Assembly: GCA_002396645.1 (NCBI GenBank)
Contig: DGYI01000025.1
Span: forward strand, 1-32,912
DNA from: Firmicutes bacterium UBA5010
Lineage (GTDB): Bacteria > Bacillota > Clostridia > Tissierellales > Sedimentibacteraceae
Length of the DNA stretch: 32,912 nucleotides
Reading direction: 5' to 3'
A program made the position numbers and the translations under genes. This document shows, piece after piece, positions 24,645 through 32,755 of the stretch (positions within the stretch are counted from its first letter, which is position 1; each line of letters begins with the position of its first letter). The notes below the pieces were generated by a model, which was not told the origin of the DNA, searched no databases, and saw nothing but the letters and a program-made list of their open reading frames with translations.

Positions 24645-25115
24645 TCACTGTTTATTATCTTCTCTATCGTCAAGAATTCTCTTTAATTCGTCCATGAAGG
24701 TATTTATGTCTTTGAATTGTCTGTATACAGAAGCAAATCTAACATATGCAACATCATCAACGTATTTAAGCTCGTTCATTACAATTTCACCTATTAGTTC
24801 TGTCGATACCTCTGTCTGAAAATTATTATGTAACTGCTTTTCTACATTTTCTGCAATATTTTCTATTTGATTTAATGAAACAGAACGCTTCTCACAGGCT
24901 CTGATTAATCCGTTAATAATTTTATCTCTGTTATAGCCTTGTCTGGTTCCATCTCTTTTAACTACAACAAGCTGCATTTCTTCAACTTTCTCGTATGTAG
25001 TGAATCTTTGTCCGCATGATATACATTCTCTTCTTCTTCTGATTTTAAATCCATCATCAGTTTGTCTTGTATCTATAACCTTAGTTTCACAATAACTACA
25101 TTTTGGGCAACGCAT
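24645..25115 (-). CDS. nrdR: transcriptional repressor NrdR
   Basis: NrdR represses ribonucleotide reductase genes and senses ATP/dATP. The zinc ribbon has C3, C6, C31 and C34 (CPKCSYC and CISC). The ATP-cone follows at about 49-139 (VVKRDGTRQGYNRDKIINGLIRAC and VAYVRFASVYRQF). The 156-residue length is standard. SD AAGGAGGG lies 6 nt before the ATG. The DUF4241 gene follows within 15 nt. No nrd gene or clear NrdR box was seen in this window. Confidence 0.96.
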   Translation of the reverse strand: MRCPKCSYCETKVIDTRQTDDGFKIRRRRECISCGQRFTTYEKVEEMQLVVVKRDGTRQGYNRDKIINGLIRACEKRSVSLNQIENIAENVEKQLHNNFQTEVSTELIGEIVMNELKYVDDVAYVRFASVYRQFKDINTFMDELKRILDDREDNKQ

Positions 25116-25134
25116 AAAATCCCTCCTTAAACTG

Positions 25135-25163
25135 ATTTTAATAGATTCTTTGTGTTTTGTAAA
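25135..25163 (-). promoter_or_regulatory. promoter for nrdR
   Basis: On the minus strand TTTACA (25163-25158), a 17-bp spacer and TAAAAT (25140-25135), each one mismatch from consensus. The start codon is about 20 nt downstream of the -10. Confidence 0.6.
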
Positions 25164-25293
25164 GGATTTATTATTTTATAATGTCTAAAAGCCTAGTTTT
25201 TACATTTTATAAATAATTATTTTGAAAAAATATTGATTTTCGTTTATAATGGAAATAGTCTCATTACGATAGACATTTCAAAACTATACTAAA

Positions 25294-25347
25294 TATCCGA
25301 AGGATATTTTATATTCGAAGGATATTTTATATTCGAAGGATATTCTA
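25294..25347 (+). repeat. three 18-bp tandem repeats, each able to form a hairpin
   Basis: Units at 25294-25311, 25312-25329 and 25330-25347 follow TATYCGAAGGATATTYTA with one or two differences. Each centres on a palindrome, such as AATATCC-GAA-GGATATT in the first (25292-25308). They lie in the leader of the AlaX-type gene. Confidence 0.85.
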
Positions 25348-25350
25348 AAT

Positions 25351-25367
25351 GTCCTGCGCAGCAGGAC
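25351..25367 (+). repeat. GC-rich palindrome before the alaX-type gene
   Basis: GTCCTGC (25351-25357), loop GCA, GCAGGAC (25361-25367). It is followed by TATATAAGGAG, whose AAGGAG is the SD of the gene. The stem sits 5 nt before the SD and may influence ribosome access. Confidence 0.65.
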
Positions 25368-25387
25368 TATATAAGGAGCAGAAATTT

Positions 25388-26587
25388 ATGAGCTTTAAAC
25401 AAAAGAAATTTTTAGATAATCCATACCTTGATAGTATTAAGTCCAAGGTAACAAGCTGTATCTTAAATGACGAAAAAAAGTATGAGGTCATACTGGAAAA
25501 TACCATTTTTTATCCTCATTTATCCGGCGGACAGCCTAAAGATGAGGGTACTGTTAACGGAATCGAGGTTTTAAATGTATATGAACAGGATGAAAATATA
25601 ATACACATATTACCTGAAGCTGTTTACGGCGAGGTTGAGCAGAATATAAATTTTGAAAAAAGATTTGATCATATGCAGCAGCATTCAGGTCAGCACATAT
25701 TATCCTGTGCTTTCAGCAATTTATATAATGCCAAGACAATAGGATTTCACTTAAGCGGAGAATATACTACAATAGATTTGGATATAGCAGAATTTGACAA
25801 TGATAAAATTAAAAACATAGAAGAATACTGTAATAAAATTATTTACGATAATATTAAGATAGAAAGTCGTATATTGTCGCATGACGAGGCTTTAAAAACA
25901 GGGCTTAGAAAGCAGCCTGTAGATGATGAAACAATAAGAATAATCAGAATAGGAGATAAAGACAATGTAGCATGCTGCGGAACACATGTTAATTATACCG
26001 GTGAAATCGGGATTATTAAAGTCATAAAATATGAAAAATATAAATCCGGAACAAGGGTTGAATTTTTATGCGGAAAAAGAGCACTTACAGATTATATTAA
26101 CAAAAACAATGATATTCAAATATTGTCTAATGCTTTTTCATGCCACACCTCTATGGTTGCTGAGAATATATTTAAATTTAAAAATGAAAGCGGATTACTT
26201 GTAAAAAAAATCAGTATGCTTCAAGATGAAATCAATCAATATGAAGCAGAGAGTTTTATTCAAAGTGCAATTTGTGTAAATGGTATAAATTACTCATTAA
26301 ACATGCTCAAAGAAAGAGATATTAAGGATTTAAGATTTATAGTTTCAAAAATAACCAAAAACAATAATTATTTCTGTGCATTTGTAGTAAATAATAACGA
26401 TAGCTGCAGTATAATAATCGGGCAATCAGCCAATCTTAATATTGATATAAAAGATATTTACTTAAAATGTTCCGATATTATTGAAGCTAAGGGCGGCGGA
26501 AACAGTAAAATGATTCAAGGCACGGGAAAAAAAGTTGAGGCAATCGATGAATGTTTTAACATGCTTAAGAATTATTTTGGTATATAA
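25388..26587 (+). CDS. AlaX-type alanyl-tRNA editing protein with DHHA1 domain
   Basis: Stand-alone relative of the AlaRS editing domain, expected to deacylate mischarged Ser- or Gly-tRNA-Ala. An N-terminal beta-barrel (about 1-90) precedes the editing core with the metal site H99-SGQ-H103, and the second half of the site is in ACCGTHVNYTGEIG. A C-terminal DHHA1 domain (about 270-399, GGGNSKMIQGTG) makes it the long AlaX form. An in-frame ATG at 25349 lies inside a palindrome and ahead of the SD AAGGAG. The ATG at 25388, 10 nt after that SD, is preferred, giving 399 residues. Confidence 0.9.
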   Translation: MSFKQKKFLDNPYLDSIKSKVTSCILNDEKKYEVILENTIFYPHLSGGQPKDEGTVNGIEVLNVYEQDENIIHILPEAVYGEVEQNINFEKRFDHMQQHSGQHILSCAFSNLYNAKTIGFHLSGEYTTIDLDIAEFDNDKIKNIEEYCNKIIYDNIKIESRILSHDEALKTGLRKQPVDDETIRIIRIGDKDNVACCGTHVNYTGEIGIIKVIKYEKYKSGTRVEFLCGKRALTDYINKNNDIQILSNAFSCHTSMVAENIFKFKNESGLLVKKISMLQDEINQYEAESFIQSAICVNGINYSLNMLKERDIKDLRFIVSKITKNNNYFCAFVVNNNDSCSIIIGQSANLNIDIKDIYLKCSDIIEAKGGGNSKMIQGTGKKVEAIDECFNMLKNYFGI

Positions 26588-26595
26588 AAATAAGG

Positions 26596-26659
26596 ATGCA
26601 AGAATTATTTCACAAAAATAAAAAAGTAGAAAAAGGAATGAAAGAAATCTTGCATTTTT
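26596..26659 (+). terminator. weak terminator candidate after the AlaX-type gene
   Basis: ATGCAAGA (26596-26603) pairs with TCTTGCAT (26648-26655) over a long 44-nt loop, followed by TTTTT. The long loop lowers confidence. The rest of 26660-26760 is AT-rich with nothing definite. Confidence 0.35.
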
Positions 26660-26763
26660 AAAATATATAAAAAAATTAAAATGAGGTAAATAAATATTTT
26701 TGCAGATATTTTTTCTTTTATTTTGAATTATTTTAATTTTTGCTTGCAAATTATTAAAAAGTA

Positions 26764-26797
26764 TTGACTTTACTTTAAAAATTATATATTTTATAAT
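26764..26797 (+). promoter_or_regulatory. promoter region of the decarboxylase operon
   Basis: TTGACT (26764-26769) is followed by several AT-rich -10 candidates: TATTTT at 17-bp spacing (26787-26792), TATATT at 15 bp (26785-26790) and TATAAT at 22 bp (26792-26797). Which one is used cannot be decided. mmdA starts about 40 nt further, after SD GGAGGG. Confidence 0.5.
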
Positions 26798-26832
26798 AGA
26801 TAAATAAAAAAATTGTAACAGGAGGGAAATAA

Positions 26833-28380
26833 ATGTCTAATGATAAACTTAATGAATTGATAGAAAGAAGAAAGAAAGTAGAATTAGGCGGCGGAGAGAG
26901 TGCAATAACTAAGCAGCATGAAAGCGGAAAACTGACAGCAAGAGAAAGAATTTTAAAGCTTTTAGATGCTAATAGTTTTGTTGAAATGGATGCATTTGTT
27001 GAGCATAGATGTGTAAATTTCGGTATGGAAAAAAAGACTGCACCGGGAGAGGGTGTAATAACAGGCTACGGTACCATTAGTGGTAGACTTGTCTATGTAT
27101 TTGCTCAAGATTTCACTGTAATAGGCGGTTCTTTGGGAGAAATGCACGCAGCTAAGATAGTTAAGGCTCAAGAGGCTGCATTGAAGGTTGGAGCTCCGAT
27201 AATCGGAATCAATGATTCAGGAGGAGCGAGAATACAAGAAGGTGTTGATGCCTTAGCAGGTTACGGAAAAATATTCTTTAACAACACCCTGGCTTCGGGA
27301 GTTATACCTCAAATTTCTGTGATTTTAGGACCATGTGCGGGAGGAGCGGTGTATTCTCCGGCATTAACTGATTTTATATTTATGGTTGAAAACACAAGTA
27401 AAATGTTTATAACAGGTCCACAGGTTATAGAAACTGTTACAGGAGAGAAAGTTTCAGCTGAACAATTAGGCGGAGCTATGACTCACAACAGCACAAGCGG
27501 TGTTGCACATTTTATGGATAATGATGAGGATGCTTGCATAGAGAAAATTAAGAAATTAATGAGCTTTTTACCTCAAAACAATATGGAAAATGCTCCGGTA
27601 TTTGATTCAATGGATACTTCAAATAGAATAGATACAGTATTAAATGAAATAATTCCTGAAAATCCTAATAAAGCATATGATATGAAAAAAGTTATAACAA
27701 CTCTTGCAGATAGAGAAGAATTCTTAGAATGCCAACCGTATTATGCTGAAAATATTATAACAGGATTTATAAGAATAAATGGAAGAAGTGTAGGTGTTAT
27801 AGCTAATCAACCGAATAAGTTGGCAGGATGTTTAGATATAAACGCATCAGATAAGTCATCGAGATTTATCAGAACTTGTGATGCTTTTAATATTCCTTTA
27901 TTAACTTTAGTTGATGTTCCGGGCTTCTTACCGGGAACTAATCAAGAATATGGCGGAATTATAAGACATGGTGCTAAAATGCTGTATGCATACAGTGAAG
28001 CTACCGTTCCAAAGGTAACTGTTATAACAAGAAAGGCTTACGGTGGTTCATATTTAGCTATGTGCTCAAGAGATTTGGGAGCAGATGTTGTATTAGCATG
28101 GCCTACAGCTGAGATAGCAGTTATGGGTCCGGATGGAGCCGCTAACATAATTTTCAGAAAAGAGATAGATTCTGCTGAAGATAAAAACGAAATGAGAAAA
28201 CAAAAAATAGAAGAGTATAGAGAGACTGTAGCAAATCCATATATTGCGGCAGCTAGAGGTTACATAGACGATGTTATTGAGCCGGCTTGTACAAGACAAA
28301 GAATAATATCTGCATTTGATATGCTTGCAGGCAAAAGAGAGCACAAACCTTCTAAAAAACATGGAAATATTCCATTGTAG
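26833..28380 (+). CDS. mmdA: methylmalonyl-CoA decarboxylase alpha subunit (carboxyltransferase)
   Basis: Carboxyltransferase of the acyl-CoA carboxylase family; in this complex it moves the carboxyl group from the acyl-CoA to biotin. The N- and C-terminal crotonase-like halves are both complete: GINDSGGARIQEGVDAL and ILGPCAGGAVYSPALTDF in the first, PGFLPGTNQEYGGIIRHGAKMLYAY and KAYGGSYLAM in the second. The 515-residue length fits MmdA or PccB better than the longer glutaconyl-CoA subunit GcdA (about 587). The following OadG-, biotin- and OadB-type genes make it a Na+-pumping decarboxylase rather than a biosynthetic carboxylase. The exact acyl-CoA substrate is inferred. Confidence 0.88.
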   Translation: MSNDKLNELIERRKKVELGGGESAITKQHESGKLTARERILKLLDANSFVEMDAFVEHRCVNFGMEKKTAPGEGVITGYGTISGRLVYVFAQDFTVIGGSLGEMHAAKIVKAQEAALKVGAPIIGINDSGGARIQEGVDALAGYGKIFFNNTLASGVIPQISVILGPCAGGAVYSPALTDFIFMVENTSKMFITGPQVIETVTGEKVSAEQLGGAMTHNSTSGVAHFMDNDEDACIEKIKKLMSFLPQNNMENAPVFDSMDTSNRIDTVLNEIIPENPNKAYDMKKVITTLADREEFLECQPYYAENIITGFIRINGRSVGVIANQPNKLAGCLDINASDKSSRFIRTCDAFNIPLLTLVDVPGFLPGTNQEYGGIIRHGAKMLYAYSEATVPKVTVITRKAYGGSYLAMCSRDLGADVVLAWPTAEIAVMGPDGAANIIFRKEIDSAEDKNEMRKQKIEEYRETVANPYIAAARGYIDDVIEPACTRQRIISAFDMLAGKREHKPSKKHGNIPL

Positions 28381-28394
28381 GATGAGGTGATTAT

Positions 28395-28739
28395 ATGTTT
28401 AATGATTATGTGACATTTGGTGAATCTATAATTATAAGCTTATTTTGTATGGTAGTTGTTTTTTTATCATTGCTCGTTATTTCATATTTGATTGATTTGA
28501 TGAGAGTTCTATTATCAAAAAAGAATAATAAAACAGCAGAAGTTAAGGTTATAGAACCAACACCTCAGCCGGTGATAAAGGCAGAAGAAGATGATTCAGA
28601 GCTGGTTGCTGTTATTGCAGCAGCTATAGCAGCAATGACCGGGACTGATGCAAGCGGATTGGTTGTTAGAAATATAAAAAGACTTCCCGATTCAGATACA
28701 GCGTGGTCTAAAATGGGTAAGATTGAACTTATGAGATAA
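28395..28739 (+). CDS. mmdD: OadG-type small membrane subunit of the decarboxylase
   Basis: A 114-residue subunit with one N-terminal transmembrane helix (about 10-34, IIISLFCMVVVFLSLLVISYLIDL split around the helix) and a soluble tail containing VAVIAAAIAAMTG, typical of the OadG/MmdD family. It is thought to stabilise the complex by linking the carboxyltransferase to the membrane beta subunit. It begins 14 nt after mmdA, with GAGGTGA as SD. Confidence 0.83.
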   Translation: MFNDYVTFGESIIISLFCMVVVFLSLLVISYLIDLMRVLLSKKNNKTAEVKVIEPTPQPVIKAEEDDSELVAVIAAAIAAMTGTDASGLVVRNIKRLPDSDTAWSKMGKIELMR

Positions 28740-28760
28740 TGAGAATAGGAGGAAAGTAAA

Positions 28761-29162
28761 ATGAAAAGATATAATGTAAATGTAAACGGAAAAATGTATC
28801 AAGTAGAAGTAGAAGAAGTTGGAGGTTTCAGTGCACCTATGGCAGCACCGTCACCTGCAGTTCAAGCAGCACCAGTACCTGTAGCACCAGCACCTGTAGC
28901 GCAGCCTGCACCTGTTGCTGAAGCAGCACCTGCATCATCTGCACCTGTAGCAGGCGCAATGTCAGCTCCAATGCCGGGAACTATTTTAGATATTAAGGTT
29001 AGTGAGGGACAAAGTGTAAAAGCCGGAGATGTTTTAGTAATATTAGAAGCAATGAAGATGGAAAATGAGATTGTAGCACCAGCAGATGGAAAAATAATAA
29101 AGATTCATACAAGTAAAGGAGCTGCCGTTAATACAGGTGATGCATTAATTACAATAGGATAA
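28761..29162 (+). CDS. mmdC: biotin carboxyl carrier subunit of the decarboxylase
   Basis: A 133-residue biotin-carrier protein. The C-terminal biotinyl domain (about 65-133) has the attachment lysine K99 in EAMKMEN. A flexible Ala/Pro/Val linker (about 26-65) made of APVA-type repeats lets the biotin arm swing between the carboxyltransferase and the membrane subunit. The N-terminus (MKRYNVNVNGKMYQVEVEE) is typical. SD AGGAGG precedes the ATG. It lies 21 nt after the OadG-type gene. Confidence 0.93.
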   Translation: MKRYNVNVNGKMYQVEVEEVGGFSAPMAAPSPAVQAAPVPVAPAPVAQPAPVAEAAPASSAPVAGAMSAPMPGTILDIKVSEGQSVKAGDVLVILEAMKMENEIVAPADGKIIKIHTSKGAAVNTGDALITIG

Positions 29163-29184
29163 AATATAGAGAGGAAATATTTTT

Positions 29185-30345
29185 ATGGAATTATTGATAA
29201 AATTCTGGGAAAGCACCGGATTTTCTGAATTAATTAAGTGCAATACAGAGCTTTTTGGTGTGTACTTTCCCGGAGAGTTAATAATGATAGGAATTGCTTG
29301 TTTACTCTTATATTTAGCTATAAAAAAAGGGTACGAGCCATATTTATTAATACCGATAGCCTTTGGAATGCTGCTGGTAAATCTGCCTTTAGCCGGTCTT
29401 ATGGCTAAACCGATGAACGGAGATAACGGAGGACTTTTATATTATCTTTATATGGGAACTGACTTAGGTATATATCCTCCTTTAATTTTCTTATGTATAG
29501 GAGCGGGAACTGACTTCGGACCATTGATAGCCAATCCAAGAAGCTTACTTTTAGGTGCGGCTGCGCAGCTTGGTATATTTACAACATTTATAGGAGCTAT
29601 TTTGTTAGGATTTACAGGGCCGGAAGCGGCTTCAATAGGTATTATAGGAGGGGCAGACGGACCTACAGCCTTATATCTGACATCAAAGCTTGCTAAGGAT
29701 TTATTGCCGTCAATAGCAATTGCCGCATATTCTTATATGGCATTAGTTCCTCTTATTCAGCCGCCGATTATGAAATTATTGACTACTGAAAAAGAAAGAA
29801 AAATAAAAATGGAACAGCTAAGACCTGTAAGTAAAGCCGAAAAAATATTGTTCCCGATAATAGTAACTATATTTACAGTATTACTGTTACCGTCAGCAGG
29901 AGCTTTAATAGGTATGCTTATGCTAGGAAATCTGATAAAAGAATCAGGAATGGTGCCGAAGCTTACAGATACTATTCAAAATACCTTGATGTACATAGTT
30001 TCAATATTCTTAGGAATAACGGTCGGAGCTAAAGCAAGTGCGGAGATGTTTTTGAGAGTGGAAACTCTTAAAATTATAGCTCTGGGACTTGTTGCATTTG
30101 CTATAGGTACAGCCGGAGGAGTTTTATTTGGTAAAGTAATGTGTAAATTATCTAAGGGTAAAATTAACCCTCTTATCGGTGCAGCCGGAGTTTCGGCAGT
30201 TCCAATGGCAGCAAGAGTTGTTCAAAAAGAGGGACAAAAATATAACCCTGCTAATTTCCTTCTAATGCATGCAATGGGACCAAACGTTGCAGGTGTTATA
30301 GGATCTGCAGTTGCTGCAGGCTTATTGCTTATGTTATTTAGCTAA
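29185..30345 (+). CDS. mmdB: Na+-translocating decarboxylase beta subunit (OadB/MmdB family)
   Basis: Polytopic membrane subunit that decarboxylates carboxybiotin and couples it to Na+ export. Many hydrophobic helices span the 386 residues. The key family motif GIIGGADGPTALY carries D158, which corresponds to the essential membrane aspartate of characterised OadB proteins. GAGTDFGPLIANPRS and the C-terminal HAMGPNVAGVIGSAVAAG are also conserved. It closes the four-gene operon, 22 nt after the biotin carrier gene, and a terminator follows. Confidence 0.95.
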   Translation: MELLIKFWESTGFSELIKCNTELFGVYFPGELIMIGIACLLLYLAIKKGYEPYLLIPIAFGMLLVNLPLAGLMAKPMNGDNGGLLYYLYMGTDLGIYPPLIFLCIGAGTDFGPLIANPRSLLLGAAAQLGIFTTFIGAILLGFTGPEAASIGIIGGADGPTALYLTSKLAKDLLPSIAIAAYSYMALVPLIQPPIMKLLTTEKERKIKMEQLRPVSKAEKILFPIIVTIFTVLLLPSAGALIGMLMLGNLIKESGMVPKLTDTIQNTLMYIVSIFLGITVGAKASAEMFLRVETLKIIALGLVAFAIGTAGGVLFGKVMCKLSKGKINPLIGAAGVSAVPMAARVVQKEGQKYNPANFLLMHAMGPNVAGVIGSAVAAGLLLMLFS

Positions 30346-30356
30346 TATAAAGATTT

Positions 30357-30390
30357 AAAGCGAGGGATATTATTTTCCCTTGCTTTTTTT
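30357..30390 (+). terminator. terminator of the decarboxylase operon
   Basis: AAAGCGAGGG (30357-30366) pairs with CCCTTGCTTT (30377-30386, one G-U), then continues as T to 30390. Confidence 0.85.
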
Positions 30391-30425
30391 ATCTGATAGG
30401 AAAGTTCTCCTTCTTATTAGAAGAG

Positions 30426-30439
30426 TGAAACTTGTTTCA
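30426..30439. promoter_or_regulatory. short palindrome upstream of the CPBP gene
   Basis: TGAAAC-TT-GTTTCA (30426-30439), 48 nt before the start of the CPBP gene and just ahead of AT-rich promoter-like sequence. It may be an operator, which is inference. Confidence 0.35.
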
Positions 30440-30486
30440 TTTTTTTATAATTAAAATAAATGCCTGTATAGTTTGCGGAGGTAGAT

Positions 30487-31161
30487 ATGTTTAAGAAAAA
30501 CAGTGCTGTAATTATTGGACTTGTAATTGCTTGCTGCTTTATTATGTCAATAATAGATGCAGTCGTTCAACCCGGATATATGCTGAAATCTATAGTTAAG
30601 ATATTTTTATTTCTGATATGTCCTGTTATATATTCAGTCTATGATAAAAAAACAAGTTTGAAACTGCTGTTTAAGGTAAATAGAGAGGGTTTAATTGTCG
30701 CACTCATATCTGGAGTTTCAATATTTATATTGATTTTCAGTGCATATTTATTATTAGGTAAATTTTTTGACTTATCTATGATTACGTTGTCTTTAACTGA
30801 AAATATAGGTGTGAATAAAGAAAATTTTTTGTGGGTTGCCATTTATATATCCTTTGTTAATTCTTTGCTTGAAGAATTCTTTTTCCGAGGTTTTTCGTTC
30901 CTTACGCTTAAGGAGCTAAGCTCAAGAAAATTTGCTTATATTTTTAGTTCATCTGCTTTTGCTTTATATCATGTGGCGATGATGATAGGTTGGTTTGATA
31001 TAATTTTGTTTGCTTTAGCACTATCAGCCTTATTTATAGGAGGGTTGATATTTAATTACTTTAATGAAAAATATAAAAATATCTATATTTCGTGGCTGAT
31101 TCACATGTTTGCAAATTTTGCGATTAACGGAATAGGACTTATTTTGTTTTCTGCGGTATGA
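30487..31161 (+). CDS. CPBP family intramembrane metalloprotease
   Basis: Membrane protein of the CAAX-protease/bacteriocin-processing (CPBP, Abi) family. About seven hydrophobic segments are visible. The catalytic motifs are intact: E129-E130-x3-R134 (EEFFFRG), H162 (YHVAMM) and H206 (IHMFAN). At 224 residues it is a typical compact member. The substrate is unknown; relatives process prenylated proteins, bacteriocins or regulatory factors. SD GGAGG lies 6 nt before the ATG. The gene is alone between two terminators. The nearby sigma/anti-sigma pair makes a role in anti-sigma proteolysis conceivable, but nothing in the sequence shows it. Confidence 0.88.
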   Translation: MFKKNSAVIIGLVIACCFIMSIIDAVVQPGYMLKSIVKIFLFLICPVIYSVYDKKTSLKLLFKVNREGLIVALISGVSIFILIFSAYLLLGKFFDLSMITLSLTENIGVNKENFLWVAIYISFVNSLLEEFFFRGFSFLTLKELSSRKFAYIFSSSAFALYHVAMMIGWFDIILFALALSALFIGGLIFNYFNEKYKNIYISWLIHMFANFAINGIGLILFSAV

Positions 31162-31185
31162 TAAAACGATTATCCTTAGAAAATA

Positions 31186-31234
31186 AAAATTGCTGTAAAA
31201 GCATGAATAAAATCTGCTCTTTCAGCAATTTTTT
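31186..31234. terminator. bidirectional terminator between the CPBP and anti-sigma-like genes
   Basis: AAAATTGCTG (31186-31195) pairs with CAGCAATTTT (31223-31232), with further partial pairing inside. T-rich on the plus side, A-rich before the stem on the other. Confidence 0.8.
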
Positions 31235-31247
31235 GAGATACTGTATT

Positions 31248-32753
31248 CTATCTTCTGAATACTGCAACATTTCCTGTTTTTTCTCTGCTTAGTATTTTAC
31301 CCGATTCGTCAAATGTATATTGGTATATATAGCTTGCTCCGCCTATTGTAAATGAGCTTGTTGCAAGAGATAGATATGTGTCACTTATACTTTCTGTATT
31401 CCATATTAACTTATTATCTTCATTTATAAAAAGCTCGCTTCCTATAGAACCATTAACAGAATAAAACTCTTGCGGTATTCCTGTTTCAGGATTACATATT
31501 AGAAGTATTGCTGTAAAATTTTCTCGTACCAGTTTCGTAAGCTCTTCACTTGATATATCAAATTTTTTATTATCAAATATATAGTTTAAAACTCTTGCAA
31601 TATCGTCTCTTCCTCCGGCATTGCTTTCATTATTGTTAAGCTTAGGTACAGAATATGCGCTTAAAAATACATTTTCATTGTATTCAATTATATTTGTAAT
31701 ATAATATTCTCTATTGGCGGATGAATATGAGAATGAATCTGATAATGAGCCGTCCTTATTTACTTTCATTAATATTTCGCCTGATTCCCACGATTTAAGC
31801 TGAATAAGATACCCATCACCGAGTTTTGCAGTAGCATATATTCCATAGTTTCCTACTTCATTCGTTCTTATTTCCTTTAAGCTTCCTTGCATATCATATT
31901 TAGAGAAGCATAAGTATTTTAAGTCACCCCTGCTGAAAATAATAATATTATCATCATCAAATAATGCCGATGCAATATACTCGTCATTAAAATTATTTGA
32001 AATAGTCTTATCCCAGATTATTTCCCCTGAATCATTAAGAAGTACCAAACGGTTGTACCTTATTTGATTAGAAGATGTATCACTGTATCCGTATACAATA
32101 ATTAAGTCATTAGATACTGTAAATCCGTTTATTATAAAATTATCAAGCTCTGTAGCCCATATTTCTTTTTCATTAATATATTTTACAAACTTACTTTTAT
32201 CATATACATTATACCCAAGCTTATCATCAAAACGTTCTATATAATGATATTTATAGCCGGTATTGCCTTTATAGCTGTTCACTATGTTATAATATCCATT
32301 GTTTTTAAAATTCCAAAGATTTTCGATGTCTTCAGGGCTAGGTTCATCTTGAAAGATTTCGTGTCCTGCAATGTTTTTTTCAATAACCTCTGCAGTTTTA
32401 TCATATGAGAATTTTTTTGTTGTTATATCTCGGTAGACATTTTTTATATCGCTTCTGCTGAGACCTGCTGTTGATAATCCGTATTCTTTAAAGAAATTTA
32501 CTGCCTGTTTATATTCCTTTTCCTCTGCAATGATTGTATATCCGGAAAAACTTATTATTAAAACAGCGAGAATAAGAGAAAAAGATAATATATGCTTAAA
32601 CTTTGATGTTTTATGAAAGTAAGCTATATGAGTGGAATTAGTTTTTCTTTCTTTTGAATATTCATTTTTATCAAATGAAAGTATTTTTTCTTTGTCCGGA
32701 AGAGGAATATTGTCAAGTTGTTTTAAGGTTGCTTTAATTTTATTTATTTTCAT
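31248..32753 (-). CDS. membrane-anchored anti-sigma-like protein with beta-propeller-like extracellular domain
   Basis: A 501-residue protein encoded 2 nt after the stop of a sigma factor gene, the usual place for its anti-sigma partner. Residues 1-50 are cytoplasmic and charged. One transmembrane helix spans about 53-74. The remaining 425 residues are extracytoplasmic. They contain recurring strand patterns such as LIIVYGY, RLVLLNDSGEIIWDKT and DNIIIFSRG that look like a PQQ/WD-type propeller, though the repeats are weak. No zinc anti-sigma HxxxCxxC motif is present. A TTG 15 nt upstream contains the SD GGAGG, so the ATG at 32753 is the better start. I do not recognise a named family. Confidence 0.75.
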   Translation of the reverse strand: MKINKIKATLKQLDNIPLPDKEKILSFDKNEYSKERKTNSTHIAYFHKTSKFKHILSFSLILAVLIISFSGYTIIAEEKEYKQAVNFFKEYGLSTAGLSRSDIKNVYRDITTKKFSYDKTAEVIEKNIAGHEIFQDEPSPEDIENLWNFKNNGYYNIVNSYKGNTGYKYHYIERFDDKLGYNVYDKSKFVKYINEKEIWATELDNFIINGFTVSNDLIIVYGYSDTSSNQIRYNRLVLLNDSGEIIWDKTISNNFNDEYIASALFDDDNIIIFSRGDLKYLCFSKYDMQGSLKEIRTNEVGNYGIYATAKLGDGYLIQLKSWESGEILMKVNKDGSLSDSFSYSSANREYYITNIIEYNENVFLSAYSVPKLNNNESNAGGRDDIARVLNYIFDNKKFDISSEELTKLVRENFTAILLICNPETGIPQEFYSVNGSIGSELFINEDNKLIWNTESISDTYLSLATSSFTIGGASYIYQYTFDESGKILSREKTGNVAVFRR

Positions 32754-32755
32754 AT

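Noticed and set aside
25292..25367. CRISPR-like array
   Set aside because: Units are contiguous 18-bp repeats without spacers, and no cas genes are present.
25349..25387. Earlier ATG for the AlaX-type protein
   Set aside because: It lies at the end of the repeat array and before the SD AAGGAG; the extra residues come from palindrome sequence.
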